A DNA stretch of 64,000 nucleotides from Ignelater luminosus (Eukaryota; Arthropoda; Insecta; Coleoptera; Elateridae). The DNA lies in the NCBI GenBank assembly GCA_011009095.1, contig VTPC01001731.1, positions 124,364-188,363 on the forward strand. Direction: 5' to 3'. The number at the start of each line of letters is the position of its first letter. Position 1 is the first letter of the stretch. Position numbers and translations under genes: made by a program. Shown here in pieces: positions 24,101 through 35,960 of this stretch. The notes beneath the pieces are model-generated. The model worked only from the letters and a program-made list of their open reading frames with translations, was not told the DNA's origin and made no database searches.

Positions 24101-26300
24101 ATGATGATAGATAGTTATACTATGCGTCCCAAAATGAATTGTCTTGGTTGTTACGCTTATTTCACGTCGTGTATTTGTATCAATAGATTTCTAGCTTGGA
24201 GTCTGTTGTGATCCTTCTTTCTATTTCTTCCTAGAGTCTTCTCCTCTCAGTAAACACATCTTACTTTGTCTTGCTTCACCAAACGTTCTAAAAAGCATAC
24301 AGGAATAACCAAAATCGCGATATCTTTTGTGTAATTGTATAATGATCGAACCTATTTAAGAACTCGAAAATTTATGCGTTATTGCGCCAACCCTGTTTTA
24401 GATAGTCGTTGACACAAGACTAATTGTATAAAATGTATGTTTCTAATCTACAAAACACTACAATAAGACTCTTGTTGGTCTTAGCCCAACTAAACTCAGC
24501 AGTGGCCTTGAGCGTAGGTAAAGAGGTTATGCATAATACAAGAACACAGTTATACTTAATGGAATTTATTGAAATCAAAGCATATACGAACGGTCGAAAA
24601 TGGTATAAAACATAAACATATTTAATTAAATAATTTAAATAAAGAAATTTAATTAACGTCAATAAAACTTTGCTAGATCAGAACTATAAAGGTTAATTAA
24701 TTAATTGGCCAGAAAACAATTCATACAAACAATTGCAAAGAGCAATATTTGAACCAAGGAAGGAACTTTCAAGACAATCAAAAACAATAAGACTTACGCC
24801 GCAGTTACATAGATTCTTGCAGAAAATCACAAATCTGTGCTTCTCAGAAAGTTAGCATCCACAGTGAACAAAAGAATGGCCCAGGAAAAAACAGGTATTC
24901 GGTCTTGGTAATCTTTTCTCTTTATTTTAGTGATTATTTCAAAATAATTGATTCAAGATTTAGTACAAATTAATAAATGAATTTGTCAACTAGACTAAGA
25001 AACAGTTTACTCCAAATCAGATTAAATGAAGGTGGTCGACGGTAAAAGCAGCTCTGCTGGACAAGATCAAGCGTAAAGCACACCGAAAAAGAAAACTTGA
25101 CACCGTCGGGCAGCTGAAATTCTTGTCGTAATTAAAAAGCTGTATGAAGAAGGTAGAAAAACACTAAGTAAGACCTGAAAGAAAAACGTGGTACGGACTT
25201 ACCCTCATGAGTAAATGAGGCTCCCTTTAAATAATAATAATTGTTAGATACAAAGCAACTGACTGAAAAAATAGTCCACAATAGAAACACACACAAAAGA
25301 AAATCCAAAGAGGACCGCATCACAGCACTCTGACACCAAAAGCGCACTTCATTTTGCAATAACTTAAGAGGTGGCTACCCTGTACAACTAGAAAAAGAAG
25401 AAAATATTAGAGCGAACGGAATCTCGCATGTAAGTCTTAAAGGAGTTGACAGACGTTATCATCTCTGAATTTCCCCAATAGTGAAAGCGACCGTGGAAGA
25501 GTAACTTAAGCAATTGGAAGGATAAGTGACAAAAAGGAAAATGATAACGTATCATAACGGACCTGACAACGGAGACGTGTCTTTTCATGATAGCATAATT
25601 TACGTCTAACAGAGAATTTAAATAAAGAAAAATCCAAACTTGATTTATAAATATTGAAAAGTTACTTACAATTCAACGTGGACCTCTGATGATAAAAAGT
25701 TGAAGATTAGAGAATCGACTCATCGAATCATCACTAGCTTAGGAAAACGACAAATGAAAATTAATCTGAGTTAATTAATTCAACCTAATAAAATAAAAAT
25801 ATTTTTAGTATTAAATGTAAAGACTTCCAATGAAGTCAACTTTACGTTAAAAGGGAATAAAAGAGAAATATCTTAATGCCAAGTTTAGATTTTTTAGGAC
25901 TCTATTAAAAGATTCCTCTGCCGGAACCGCAATTGAGCTTACTAGAAAGATAAATCAGTGAGAAGATAGGAAAAGTTAGAACCAGTTTGTGAAAAAAGAC
26001 TAGTTTCTGGCTTATCGGAAACGAGGTTAACCTATAGCAAATGCTATTTTCAAAAAATACTAAGAATAAGTTAGGAAAATTTATACTGGGTATCTCGCTT
26101 TAATACAGGAGATTACCCAACTCTTAGCAATAGATTAACGATGGATTAGTAAAACACAGAACCAGTTAACGACAAACGACCCTTGTATATAAAATTATAT
26201 ACAGGATAAAAGCATAACAATCTGAAATGGAGATAAGATGAATTTGATATCTCACAAGATGGACTATTAACTTCAAAACCAATGCCACGTAACATGCATA
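21200..26300. other. Long AT-rich non-coding stretch
   Basis: About 5 kb without recognisable coding, RNA or element structure. It includes a TAA microsatellite near 23,600 and many poly-T and poly-A runs (for example 23,095-23,110). Frames of 60-80 codons are scattered on both strands and none has motifs. It probably includes old repeats too diverged to recognise. Confidence 0.55.
23598..23629. repeat. (TAA)n microsatellite
   Basis: About ten consecutive ATA/TAA trinucleotides, preceded by a poly-A run. No function is implied. Confidence 0.9.
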
Positions 26301-27779
26301 AAAAACACTTGTATAGGTACTAGATAACCAGCAAATTATCAATTCGAATTTCGAGACGTACAAGAGTCTTTAAATATGGACTGGCGCCTTCGTGTGGCAA
26401 ACAGGGTAATGCGTGCTGCATTTATAATGCCACTTTCGGTTGTTTTATTTTCCACTATGCAGCGCTTAATTATCGCGACGCCTATCGCCCTGATAGGGCT
26501 GGTTGTAGGGTATTTGACTCCTATTCATCACGGCATGCATCTACGGCAACTAGATCACTGTACATCATGCTATTCGAAGCTTAGAAGAATCCTAGTTAGC
26601 CCGTGACACTACGCTGATTCTACAAAGCTACGTCTTGAATGTAATCTTGCGTAAATAATATCGCAATTCATTATGTTAATGAATGAATTTATCAAGTACA
26701 CAAAATCTAATTTGGCATTAATTAGATAAAATGTTGTTCCTAAGAGGCTATAAGAAGATTTTGGATAATTAATTCTAAATTAGATTTTGAACACTTGGTT
26801 AACCGTCTATTGAAAAATTGAACTGTAACATTTATGCAGTAAGTTGAGCAGAATTACCAAGTTACAAAGCGAAGTTAGGAACTGAGAGAACAATCCAGGA
26901 AAAAATGCTGGAAACTCTAAACACTCGTAGGCACTAAACAATCAACAGATTATTGGTCGAAAATTGCTAATTACGTCAGGATGTTCGAGACGTAAAGGAA
27001 TCTTTAGATTCAGGCAGGCAGGCAGGCGCTAGGGCATTTGGTGTCCGGCAATTGCAGAGCTTTTGAATTTTCGTGAAGTAAATAGAGTACGCATGGTGCG
27101 CAGGACCAGCGCAAGGACGTATGAGGCAAATTCCATAGGCGCTGCAAAGTGGAGACTAAACAAAACAACTGACATTAAACTCACCACGTACTACTACCCT
27201 GTTTACCACACTAAGGCGCCTTGAGAAATTGTGCCATAGATGCCAAATAATCTAGCACAAGGCTTGGTGATGTGTTTAATATCAGTTTCAGATTATTCTC
27301 CACTGCCACTGCGACATCTGTGGCAAGTTGCCTCATTTGTACGTCGTAACGCCATCGTTCAACCTCGATTGCGAAATCTTCCTAATTTTTAAAATATAAC
27401 CTGCCTTGTTTTTCCAGACTATCCAATTCCCATGGGAACTAAGGGCACGTATTGATCTAAGGCTTCAATAAATACAAATAAACAGTTTGATTTGTTTTAA
27501 TCCTACACAAAAGCAAGAATTTCGATGGTAAATTCACACTAGTTTTTCGCGATGGAGACGTGCGCCATATAATGTGCGGTAGGTCCATTACGCATTTCAG
27601 TTTCTCGCTGTGTCCGCTGAGTTTTAACAGCGCATTTCAAATGCACTACCAAGATTACTCAGTTGCTGGGTGAAAGCTGGATGCCAGCGTTTGCGTTTAG
27701 CGAATATTTTTATGTCAGCAGTCCAGCTGCTGTGTCCGCTGAACAGAACAGAATTGTCTGGAATTAAACATTGTCTCAA
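26301..27779. other. Non-coding stretch with a weak internal duplication
   Basis: Two segments about 630 bp apart begin alike: TTCGAGACGTACAAGAGTCT at about 26,350 and TTCGAGACGTAAAGGAATCT at about 26,980. The second leads into a CAGG microsatellite. The intervening DNA was not recognised. A 76-codon plus-strand frame at 26,376-26,606 has hydrophobic segments but no family resemblance. The right end approaches the BEL/Pao integrase relic. Confidence 0.45.
27011..27027. repeat. (CAGG)n microsatellite
   Basis: Four consecutive CAGG units. It lies at the right side of a weak direct repeat. Confidence 0.85.
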
Positions 27780-27918
27780 CCAGAAGGGGACAATTTGTAA
27801 TAGAATCAACTAAGTTTTCCCTAGTTTGTTTAAAAAAATTTGCTCGATTTCTTCGTTTAGAGGATGTGCCCACAAAATTACTACCATTATCTGAATAAAT
27901 TCGTAGAGGCAGTGATTA
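27780..27918 (-). pseudogene. BEL/Pao integrase core fragment
   Basis: On the minus strand SLPLRIYSDNGSNFVGTSSK is legible at about 27,855-27,915. SDNGSNFVG is the highly conserved segment around the second catalytic aspartate of the BEL/Pao integrase, which inserts element DNA into the chromosome. After it the frame degrades, with MFNSRQFCSVQ near 27,770. The upstream part of the same integrase is found beyond a mariner copy, at 28.83 kb and above, on the same strand. Confidence 0.72.
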
Positions 27919-27949
27919 GATACTTGTTTTTGAAAAAGAAAACGAACGA

Positions 27950-28825
27950 TAAAATCAACAACCGAATTGACCGATGTTTACAGGGACTTACCTTCGCCAT
28001 CAACAATAAAATACTGGACAGCTGAATTTAAACGCAGTGATACGAGCATTTTGGATGATGAGCGTCCAGGCCGTCTAAATGAGGTCACCACGCCAAAAAT
28101 TACGAGATAAAGTCCCTGGAATGGTAGTCGACGATTGACGAGTGACTAAGCGCGAGATAGCTGAGGCTGTGGGCATCTCCACCAAACGGATACTTAACAT
28201 TCTGCATGAATATTTGAGAATGCGGAAGCTCTCTGCCAGATGGGTGCCGCATTTGCTCTCTGTCGACAACAAACGCGAATGTCTGACTATTTAGAAGAAG
28301 TGTTTGGCCATGTTCGTAACCGTGGGCGAAGTACGGATTCAATATAACACACCAGAGACCAAGGAACAGTCGCAGCAGTAAAAATCCCTGGAGAGTCGAA
28401 GCCGAAGAAAGCCAAGAGGTGTGGTTGTCGGCAAATAAGAACATGGCCACAGTTTTTTGGGATGTGAACGGTATAACTCACATCGATTACCTTGAAAAGG
28501 GCAAAACGATCTCGGGGGTAGATTAATGCAGAGCTGTTGGACCTATTCAACGCCAGGACAACTCACCGGCGAACAAATCGACCGTCGCAGAGGTGAAATT
28601 CCATGAATTACACTGCGAATTGGTTGCTCATCCGCCATATTCTCCTGATTTGGTTCAATCCGACTATCATTTATTCCCAAACGTGAAGAAAAGGCTCAGT
28701 GGTAAGAGATTTAGGTCGAATAAGAAGGTCATCGCTGAAACGGAGGCCTGTTTTGAGGGCTTCCAGTAATCATATTTTTTGCAGGGTATCGAAAAATTGG
28801 AATATTATTGAACAAAATTTATAGA
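27950..28825 (+). pseudogene. mariner transposase pseudogene (DD34D type)
   Basis: A mariner-family cut-and-paste transposase relic. The N-terminal DNA-binding part gives PSPSTIKYWTAEFKRSD and ILDDERPGRLNEVTTPKIT (27,990-28,110). LRMRKLSARWVPHLLSVDNK follows (about 28,205-28,275). At 28,310 the frame gives MFVTVGEVRIQYNTPETKEQ; the motif is normally FVTVDETW, so the first catalytic Asp is Gly (codon 28,325-28,327). 28,443-28,517 gives MATVFWDVNGITHIDYLEKG and onward. QDNSPANKS holds the second aspartate (28,557-28,559), and AHPPYSPDLVQSDYHLFPN holds the third (28,662-28,664). Exactly 34 residues separate the last two, the mariner DD34D spacing. Stops and frameshifts occur throughout. It sits between two halves of a BEL/Pao integrase on the opposite strand. 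Confidence 0.93.
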
Positions 28826-30130
28826 ACTTAACGAAGATTCTGTTCAGAAATAAAATGGGTTTTTCCGAAAAAGGTTGTGTTTTCTAGCTTAGGCCGACTA
28901 AAACTAACCTCGTAGTTGCCAAAATTAGGATTCTTCAATCTTCCGCCTACTCTAATCAAATTGCTGTTAAAAGCAAGATCTAATGAGGTTAGTCTTCCGT
29001 TGTCTTTAAGGACTGGGTAACTAAAAAGGCACAAAATGTTCATCAGGAAGGAGTTCTTGTTGTGACAAGCCCAATAGGGTTACAATAGCTTTGTGTGATT
29101 GTGACTCTTGGGTTAAAGAACGCAACACATATGCAATTGTACGTTTCATATTGTTTAAAGAAAACGAAATGGAAATAAATCACTGTTGTTATTGACGAAT
29201 GCACAATTCCAAGTTCAACAATTTCTTCAAATAAATTTTATAATAGCATCAGTTGGTATTTCTAAATTTAATGTTTAACGTTTCCAAGAGGCAGTAGGGA
29301 CATTAGTTCTCTTTCTGGAAAATGGAATCGTCTTAATGCTTCTTAGAGGGAATCGTCGAATTCATTGAGTAGGATCTTGATTGAATCAGAAGAGATTATT
29401 CCCTAAAAACAGTTTTTTCTGAGTAATTTTATCATTTAATAATGGTTTAGAAAAATTATTAGATGAAACGTTTTAAATCTCTCAAAATTTACATAACTGC
29501 GCATTCGATTCACTGGTGTTGCCAATGTGACAGTGCAAAATAGAACGAGACAGACTTGCGGTGCCTATTCATCCCAAGCAAGTTTTTTTTTGAGGTGTAA
29601 GCGTTGATTGCCCAGTTTAAAATCCAGAAGATACTGACTCCAAAGGACATATCGATTTTGTTGGGTCTAGCAAAGAAAGTATCTGCTAAAATGATCTTTA
29701 GAGGAATTGATAAATTAATTTTATCTAAAGAAATGGACAGCACTGAAATTACTTATACGTAGCAAATATCTGTTTGGTATTTGATACGAGTCGTCCAAGA
29801 ATTTAAGTTTAATACGATTTTATTTAGGCTTTGTTTAACTGTAGCCTTTTGCAGGGTTGCTCTGTGATAAAATTAGATTGGAAAGCATTGTCTAAAAGTC
29901 AACCCAATCCTGCTTAATTTCAAGTTTATCATCAATTTGTAACCGTGGCTGTGGAAAGAGTTAAAGAGTTAGTATATCTATGTTGAAATGCACCAAAGTA
30001 TTGCGTACATCACTATATTTGCGGCAAGTACTGTACATAACGAGCTCCTGCTGAATGGCCTTGCATCAGGCGATTTGCGTAATTGCTTCTTTATAACTTA
30101 GCATGTTTTTGGGCTGAAGTGCTAACATCT
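28826..30130 (-). pseudogene. BEL/Pao retrotransposon: Gag end, protease and integrase N-terminus
   Basis: Minus-strand relic of a BEL/Pao LTR retrotransposon. Upstream (about 29,985-30,090) MYSTCRKYSDVRNTLVHF resembles the last Gag zinc knuckle. FQSNFITEQPCKRLQLNKQ (about 29,840-29,895) and WTTRIKYQTDICYV form the retropepsin-type protease region. KIILADTFFARPNKIDMSFG and SIFWILN (about 29,610-29,700) match the LADP...IDLLIGA..FW segment just after the protease. Most of the RT and its RNase H is missing or unreadable. MKRTIAYVLRSLTQESQSHK (about 29,090-29,150) and SNLIRVGGRLKNPNF (about 28,915-28,975) belong to the region leading into the integrase zinc domain. No LTRs were identified. The element is split by the mariner copy at 27.95-28.83 kb. 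Confidence 0.78.
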
Positions 30131-33100
30131 GTTGGCAGTTCTTTTTAGCTGTTCAAGTGCTGTTAAAGTCTCCGCGACCAAAATCATGATTTGTTAAATT
30201 TCCTCCTTTATAAGTAGCCTATTAAGCGATGGATACAAGAGATTCTGTCGATTTTAAAATAAAAGGTGGAACAAAACCCTTTTGATGATTAATCCCAAAC
30301 GATGAAAGCTTACATGCAAGCCAAAATAATTCTTGAATAGTTTAATTCAAATTATCCCTTTTGCATGCTGTGGAACTTGTGTTACAACACTCTAAATATT
30401 CCTAGTACCATTTAACTCCTAAGCCAGATGTGTTAGTTAACTGAAAGCTCAAGTTTTGGAATTGCAAGGTCAAAAATGCGTCGTTTGCCTACAAAATATT
30501 CAAATGAACACATCACCTAAATATTTATTGTTTTGCACAATATCCCAGAAGACTTTTTCAAATTTTGCATCAATAACCTCGAGTCAATATTTAATGAATA
30601 AATGACATTAATATTATAAAATTCAGTTAACACAAAAAGCAGAAGCGGTTAAACGGAAAAAAGTGTTGTTGCGTACCAGCTTTTTACAGGTGTAAACACG
30701 TCATCATATCATGTTAGCTTGTATTCATATTTGTTCGGTCTCTATGTAGGTTTTTTCGTTGAATATCAAATTCCTATTAAGGCCTTTGTCAGTTCGTGTT
30801 TCAATAAAATATGCTTTCATGTAGTCCAATAAGGGCTAATTAAAACGTTAGATAGTCAATTTCACCAAATCGATTTTCCCAGAAATATAAATTTCCTGTC
30901 GGTGGGTGTATCGAAATAGAATTAAACCTTAATTTAATTTTGAACAGGACGGGAACTTTACAGTTATTAGCATGACATCGAGATAGATCGCTCTGAAATT
31001 TCTTATCGCCTCCATAATGTCAAAAAAAGTAATACAGGGCGAAATAACTTTATTGAAAAGTTCTTTGATACCTTTTTATAACTCATATAATGTATTCGCG
31101 TGTTTCGTGGAAGATAGCAATTTCTTCGATCTCCTCCTTATTTTAAAGCGATCAAGTTAACGCAATTTCGAGATTAAGTAAATGGACCTGTTACTTAAAA
31201 AATATGAAAGCGAAAAATTCATCGGGAAATGTGAGAAATGTTAGATAATGCGATTTCGAGCTGATACTTCCTCACGTTTATCACCCGCAATAACCCGGGG
31301 TGATCTGCTCCACGGCCTACACTCTTGACGAGTTGCCGTTCTAATACGCCTCTTCTGCACCCCATTCCCTCGACAGCTTTCGGAATCATGATTTGTTACT
31401 TATAGGTTTTCCGGAACTTCTTCTTATCGTACCGCAGTTTAGTGGATATGATAATTTTTTTCGGGCCAATCTACCGAAGAAAGACAACTTTTTCAATATT
31501 TCCGCTCGAATAGATTTCTGAGTTCCTTTAAAAGTTTACTTCTCTCTTGCCTACCTACGGAGTTTCTTGCGTTCGTGTTTTTACTGTCGGTGCGACGGCA
31601 AATTAGAAATAAATTTCACACCAGACGACAAACCGCAAGAGAGAATGTTTAAAGGCTATAATTAAACGAACACGATGACATTGTAGAATCAGTCAAAGTC
31701 TTGTAGGCGATCTCGTCTTGACTGCAGGATTAATCTAAGATTAGCTGGGAAACATTAGTCTGGCGCCAAAGAAACCCCAGAAAGATTTTAACACCCTTAC
31801 GTTACTTCGTCCCGAGCAACTAAAAAAGCTTTCCTTTGGATTCCCACAAAAAGTGGTGGTTTTTGCTTTTACCAAAGGATTTATCTGCATATTCAGCTTA
31901 TTTGTTAAGTCGACGAAAAATTAAATTACATGTGGTCGGTTTCCTTAACTATTCATGAATTCCCCAGTCCTCTCTCATAGAAGTTGTATTCCTGAAGTTT
32001 CTTGTTAGTTATCAGCAATACGTGCCGTAACTCAGATAATCCATTCGTAACCGAATCTACTTCGATAATATGATTAGCCTTTCTAATCAAAGGACATCTG
32101 ATCATTATCTAAATGGGACTTGAGAACTCGAACCAGAAACACCCTTCGCGCCATTGCTCACATTGAATTTAGGGTATTATATCCGTCTTATCAAAATCCG
32201 AAGATTCCATTATCATTATCTGTAAGACACAGAACCGGTCTGTAACAAATCAACCGCTTTACTATTATCTTTTTTCTGTCGAATGAACACATCAGGCCGT
32301 TATTTCCGATCACGTCTTAGAATCGACCTGGGGCCGTCTGGCGCAGCTGTCCAGCTGCAGATAACGAATTGCCCTGTACTACGGGCAGCTGATAAGAATA
32401 GTAACGACATCACTACTTCATGAACAACACCTCCACTTTAGCGGGTATTACACGAGTTACGACTCGCATAACTCTTATAAAGGAACAACAATTTGAATAT
32501 TAATGAAATGTAATATAACGCTTCCATCAAACCAAAATCAATTTAATTCCAAGTAGAAATTCGAATCCGCATAATGGAAATGCGGACAATTACGTTTTTA
32601 AGATTCTGAAACGCATTTGGACTTTTTTAAAATATGATTTAAAGAAGTCGAGAATCGATCGGATAAACTGAAAATCAAGATTTATTTAGTGGCTGGAAAC
32701 TGAAATTTAGCTAAGCCGTGCGTCCAATTTATGCAATAATAAACAAGGATTTATAGGAGCAATTACAAGACAGCTAAATTTAGATTTTATTGTTGGATTG
32801 CCTGCTGTGTGTAGGATGTTAGGAATGTAGACGCCTTATAAATGTCAATTCCACGGATGGACTTGTAAATTGAAGAACTAATTTTAAACACTATAACTTC
32901 CACGCTAAAAATAGTTTTATTACTATTATCGGAAGTTTGTAGAAAGTTTCCGACTCAAGAAACGGGCTAACAACAAATCCTAAAAATTGCTACCTGTCCC
33001 AAGTCGAGCAATTTGCAGTTAATTGTAGCTGCGAACTTCGAACAGGTAATCTTGTTGAACCTTTGGTAATAAAATTGTCCAGGGAAATTTCCAAAGTAAA

Positions 33101-35269
33101 AGGTCGTTCCTATTTCACTTTGGAAGTCAAGCAAATAAATACAGCGAATTGCTGGTTGCTGTATTGATTTTAAATTTGTTTCCAGAGCGCAAAAGTTAAC
33201 TTAATCAAAAAATAAGTAATCAGTTTTTTTTTGTAGATTTCAGATTATTTCAGGTACTTAATGTTTTGTTGCAGTATTATAAAAATACGGTAAAGACGAG
33301 ATCAAAGAAAAGCAGGATTTTCCATCATCATATACATAAAATTTTAGAAGCTGATTCTGGGATTTGCATTTGGATTTGTTTTTCATATATCGGGTGGAAA
33401 TTTTAATAATATACGACCGTCATAAAAATTCTCATAAATAATTCCTGCTGCTCTTTATAGTGTAAAGTTTTATTTCGACGTTTCGTCGTTTTATGTTGGT
33501 GATGATTTCGACAAGAAATCGGTGCCGTCCAGGAAATAAATCTTGTTGCTTTTTGCAACAGGCGGTCCTCAAAACTCTGTGGGGTCCCAAAAACAGGCGT
33601 CAAGATACAAGGCATTTACAATATTGGCCCACCCAGCTCATTAATAAAACATAGAAATATCTATGGGGTTATAAAAGTAAAGAATCTCTACTATTAAGAG
33701 GAATATTTTGACAGAAAATATCTTCTTAAGATTTACCTTTTGGAAACTTGTCTCAAAATAGGTAGCTGTAAGCTTTGTATTTTATTACATCCAAAAATCG
33801 GTTGGTGGTTGTTCTGATTTATTTTGGATCAATTAAAAATGATATTTTTTATTGAAAGGGATGCCTTACATAATAAAGTGCCTCCCTCATCGTGATTAAT
33901 TGATGAAAAGGAGGTTTCAAAGAAATGTGCGAAGATGAAAGAGACAAGGAAGTCTGAAAAGAATCTTTTAAATCTCATTTACAATGTCAAAGGGCAATGC
34001 TATCTATACATCTCTTTATAATCTTTCTACGAAAAAGAATTTGTTTATCATCTTTAACCCCACCGAAAGACAAATGTTGCTTTCAAGATTCTTTTAATCA
34101 AGGATAGGAAAAAAACTTTTTAGCCCTCTTCCGCAATATAGCTTCGAAAGTCATCGCAATAAATATATAACTTTTAAAACTGATCGGTCTAAATGAAGGA
34201 AGTTAAATTAATTAGATTGTACAGGAATTTACGGAAAACAGAGCAAAGAGATTACATAAACTTATTATAAATGAATAATTAATTATATTTTACTTATTTA
34301 AAATCCTTTTTAGGCCTTTTAAATACATTATTTGCTGCAAATCTTACAAAGCTATAATAAAAATATGAAAGATGAAATACAGTAAGTTTCGTATAACATG
34401 TTTTCTTAGGAGACAGATATAATAAAACGAATTTTTATTGATTTTTGTGGTATCTATCCACCTAATCTAACATCTTTACAACCCACTCGTCTTTATGCAG
34501 ACGAATATTTTATCAAGTCGACGAAATTTCATTTAATATTTGAAATTTGAGGATCTGTCACATTGAGTTTTAGAAGAGCTGTCGTTATGTTTCTCATGAA
34601 ATCTTGAAACCACACGTGTGTAAAAGAAATCAGTGAACTTTTCAATAAGTTCTCACACTAGATACGAATTGTGTTAGTGCTGCTCGAAAATTTCCGCGTA
34701 ACAGCCACCACTGTAGTTTTGTTGTCAATTCTTGAGATATGAATTATTAAAACTTGCTAAAGCGATAAATACACATCTAGTAGCAACCGGACAAAGACTG
34801 GTATCAATACTGCATGCTATTGAAAAAAAATGAATATCACCTTAACAAAACTGTGGTTTTGAAAGACTGTTGTATAGGAAAAGCCCAAGAGCAAGTTTTT
34901 CTACTAAATCGATTTTTTATTCAAAAAAACAGCAGCATTCTTTAATCTTTCAATGGCGTAACATTTTTTCTTTAGAGTTAGATGCTAGCCGCCTCCCAAA
35001 CTGTCTCTGATAGAATTATCAAATATAAACCTGTATAGAATATCTGATAGATATCTTAACGCTGTTCTTAAGATATTCGAAAGACAAGAAATTTTAATTA
35101 AACTTGTGACATCCTGTATCTCAGAAATTATGCACTTTTATGAAAAGAGTTATAGGGAAACGTCGACTTAATTTCTGTCGAGAAATCTGATACGAATGCT
35201 TTTGAGATATTTGAAAAGTCACCATAGGACATGGGTCATTTGCGTTTGAGAAGTTTTGAAAAATCCACG
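30131..35269. other. Long non-coding stretch with a motif-rich segment
   Basis: No coding similarity was recognised. Part of this region, about 31,260-32,480, is visibly less AT-rich and less poly-T/poly-A laden than its neighbours, and it contains the GATA/E-box cluster annotated separately. A 70-codon minus-strand frame at 33,403-33,615 has no known motif. The rest, about 32,500-35,230, is plain AT-rich sequence. Confidence 0.5.
32030..32400. promoter_or_regulatory. Cluster of GATA-type and CAGCTG E-box motifs
   Basis: WGATAR consensus sites (either strand) are seen at about 32,034, 32,105, 32,216, 32,265, 32,359 and 32,390, with a GATAAG-type site at 32,187. Three CAGCTG E-boxes lie within 50 bp at 32,344-32,349, 32,352-32,357 and 32,386-32,391, and the last overlaps a GATA site as CAGCTGATAAG. 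Clusters combining GATA and bHLH sites are typical of animal enhancers. No target gene is visible in the window, so function is inference and chance clustering of the GATA motifs in AT-rich DNA is possible. Confidence 0.3.
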
Positions 35270-35960
35270 TTTACTAGAAAAGGACGCATTCTACGGGAAA
35301 AGTGTAAGAGCAACCCTTGTACCGTCTCCAGGCCATCTTATCTAGGCCCAAACGAAATTCTTCCCCTAGAATGGTGTTCTTCGACCTTAGACCGTCACCC
35401 ACATCCGCTATCCACTTCCTTCTGGACCTGCCTCTTCTTTTGTTGCCGATAGACCCGCTTAACATACTGGTTTCCACCATCCGCTCAACATGGCCCAACC
35501 ATCTGAGCTAGCCTCGCTCTATTTTATTTCTGGCTGGCTCTATTCTTGGGGAAATTTCGGATCGTTTGGTTTCTAATGCGGTCTATCCTAGCTTTCCCTT
35601 CGAATTTACGTAGGAACCGGATTTCCAGTGCTTGCAGATTGCTTTGGGCGCCTTGGGTCATTACCCAACCTTGACCTTCTTTGATATGGTACGACTATTC
35701 CCAAATCCAGACTTGATGGTGTTAAATAAACGACCAGCTGCCGTGATTCTACTCTTTAGCTCAATGTCCATTTTGCTAACAAAGATTTCAAGGTACTTAG
35801 AGGCATCTACCTGTTCGAGTTTTTGACCCCCCAAGTATGATGTTGTGTCTTTCCACTCGCCGTTCAGAGATCATCATTGTCTTTGTCTTTGTTATACTAA
35901 TCCTTTTGTTGGCTCTCTCCAGCTCCTCTTTCCACATATTTAGATTGGACTGTAAGTTCT
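35270..35960 (-). pseudogene. LINE ORF2 C-terminal fragment
   Basis: Minus-strand relic of the thumb and C-terminal region of a LINE reverse transcriptase. From about 35,900 downward it reads TKTMMISERR, LGGQKLEQVDASKYLEI and KMDIELKSRITAAGRLFNTI, the conserved segment after the catalytic palm. Around 35,560-35,620 KARIDRIRNQTIR appears. MVGPC / GHVERM follows near 35,490, then KRRGRSRRKWIADVGDGLR (about 35,400-35,440) and a closing AWRRY. The frames shift several times. It is the same architectural class as the tail at 16.0-16.4 kb, though not obviously the same subfamily. No 3' end or poly-A is discernible. Confidence 0.75.

Noticed and set aside
26181..26210. Palindrome TGTATATAAAATTATATACA
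   Set aside because: A/T-only inverted repeats of this size are expected by chance in such AT-rich sequence.
27624..27809. 61-codon minus-strand frame as an independent gene
   Set aside because: It lies in the decayed downstream part of the BEL/Pao integrase and begins at a non-ATG codon.
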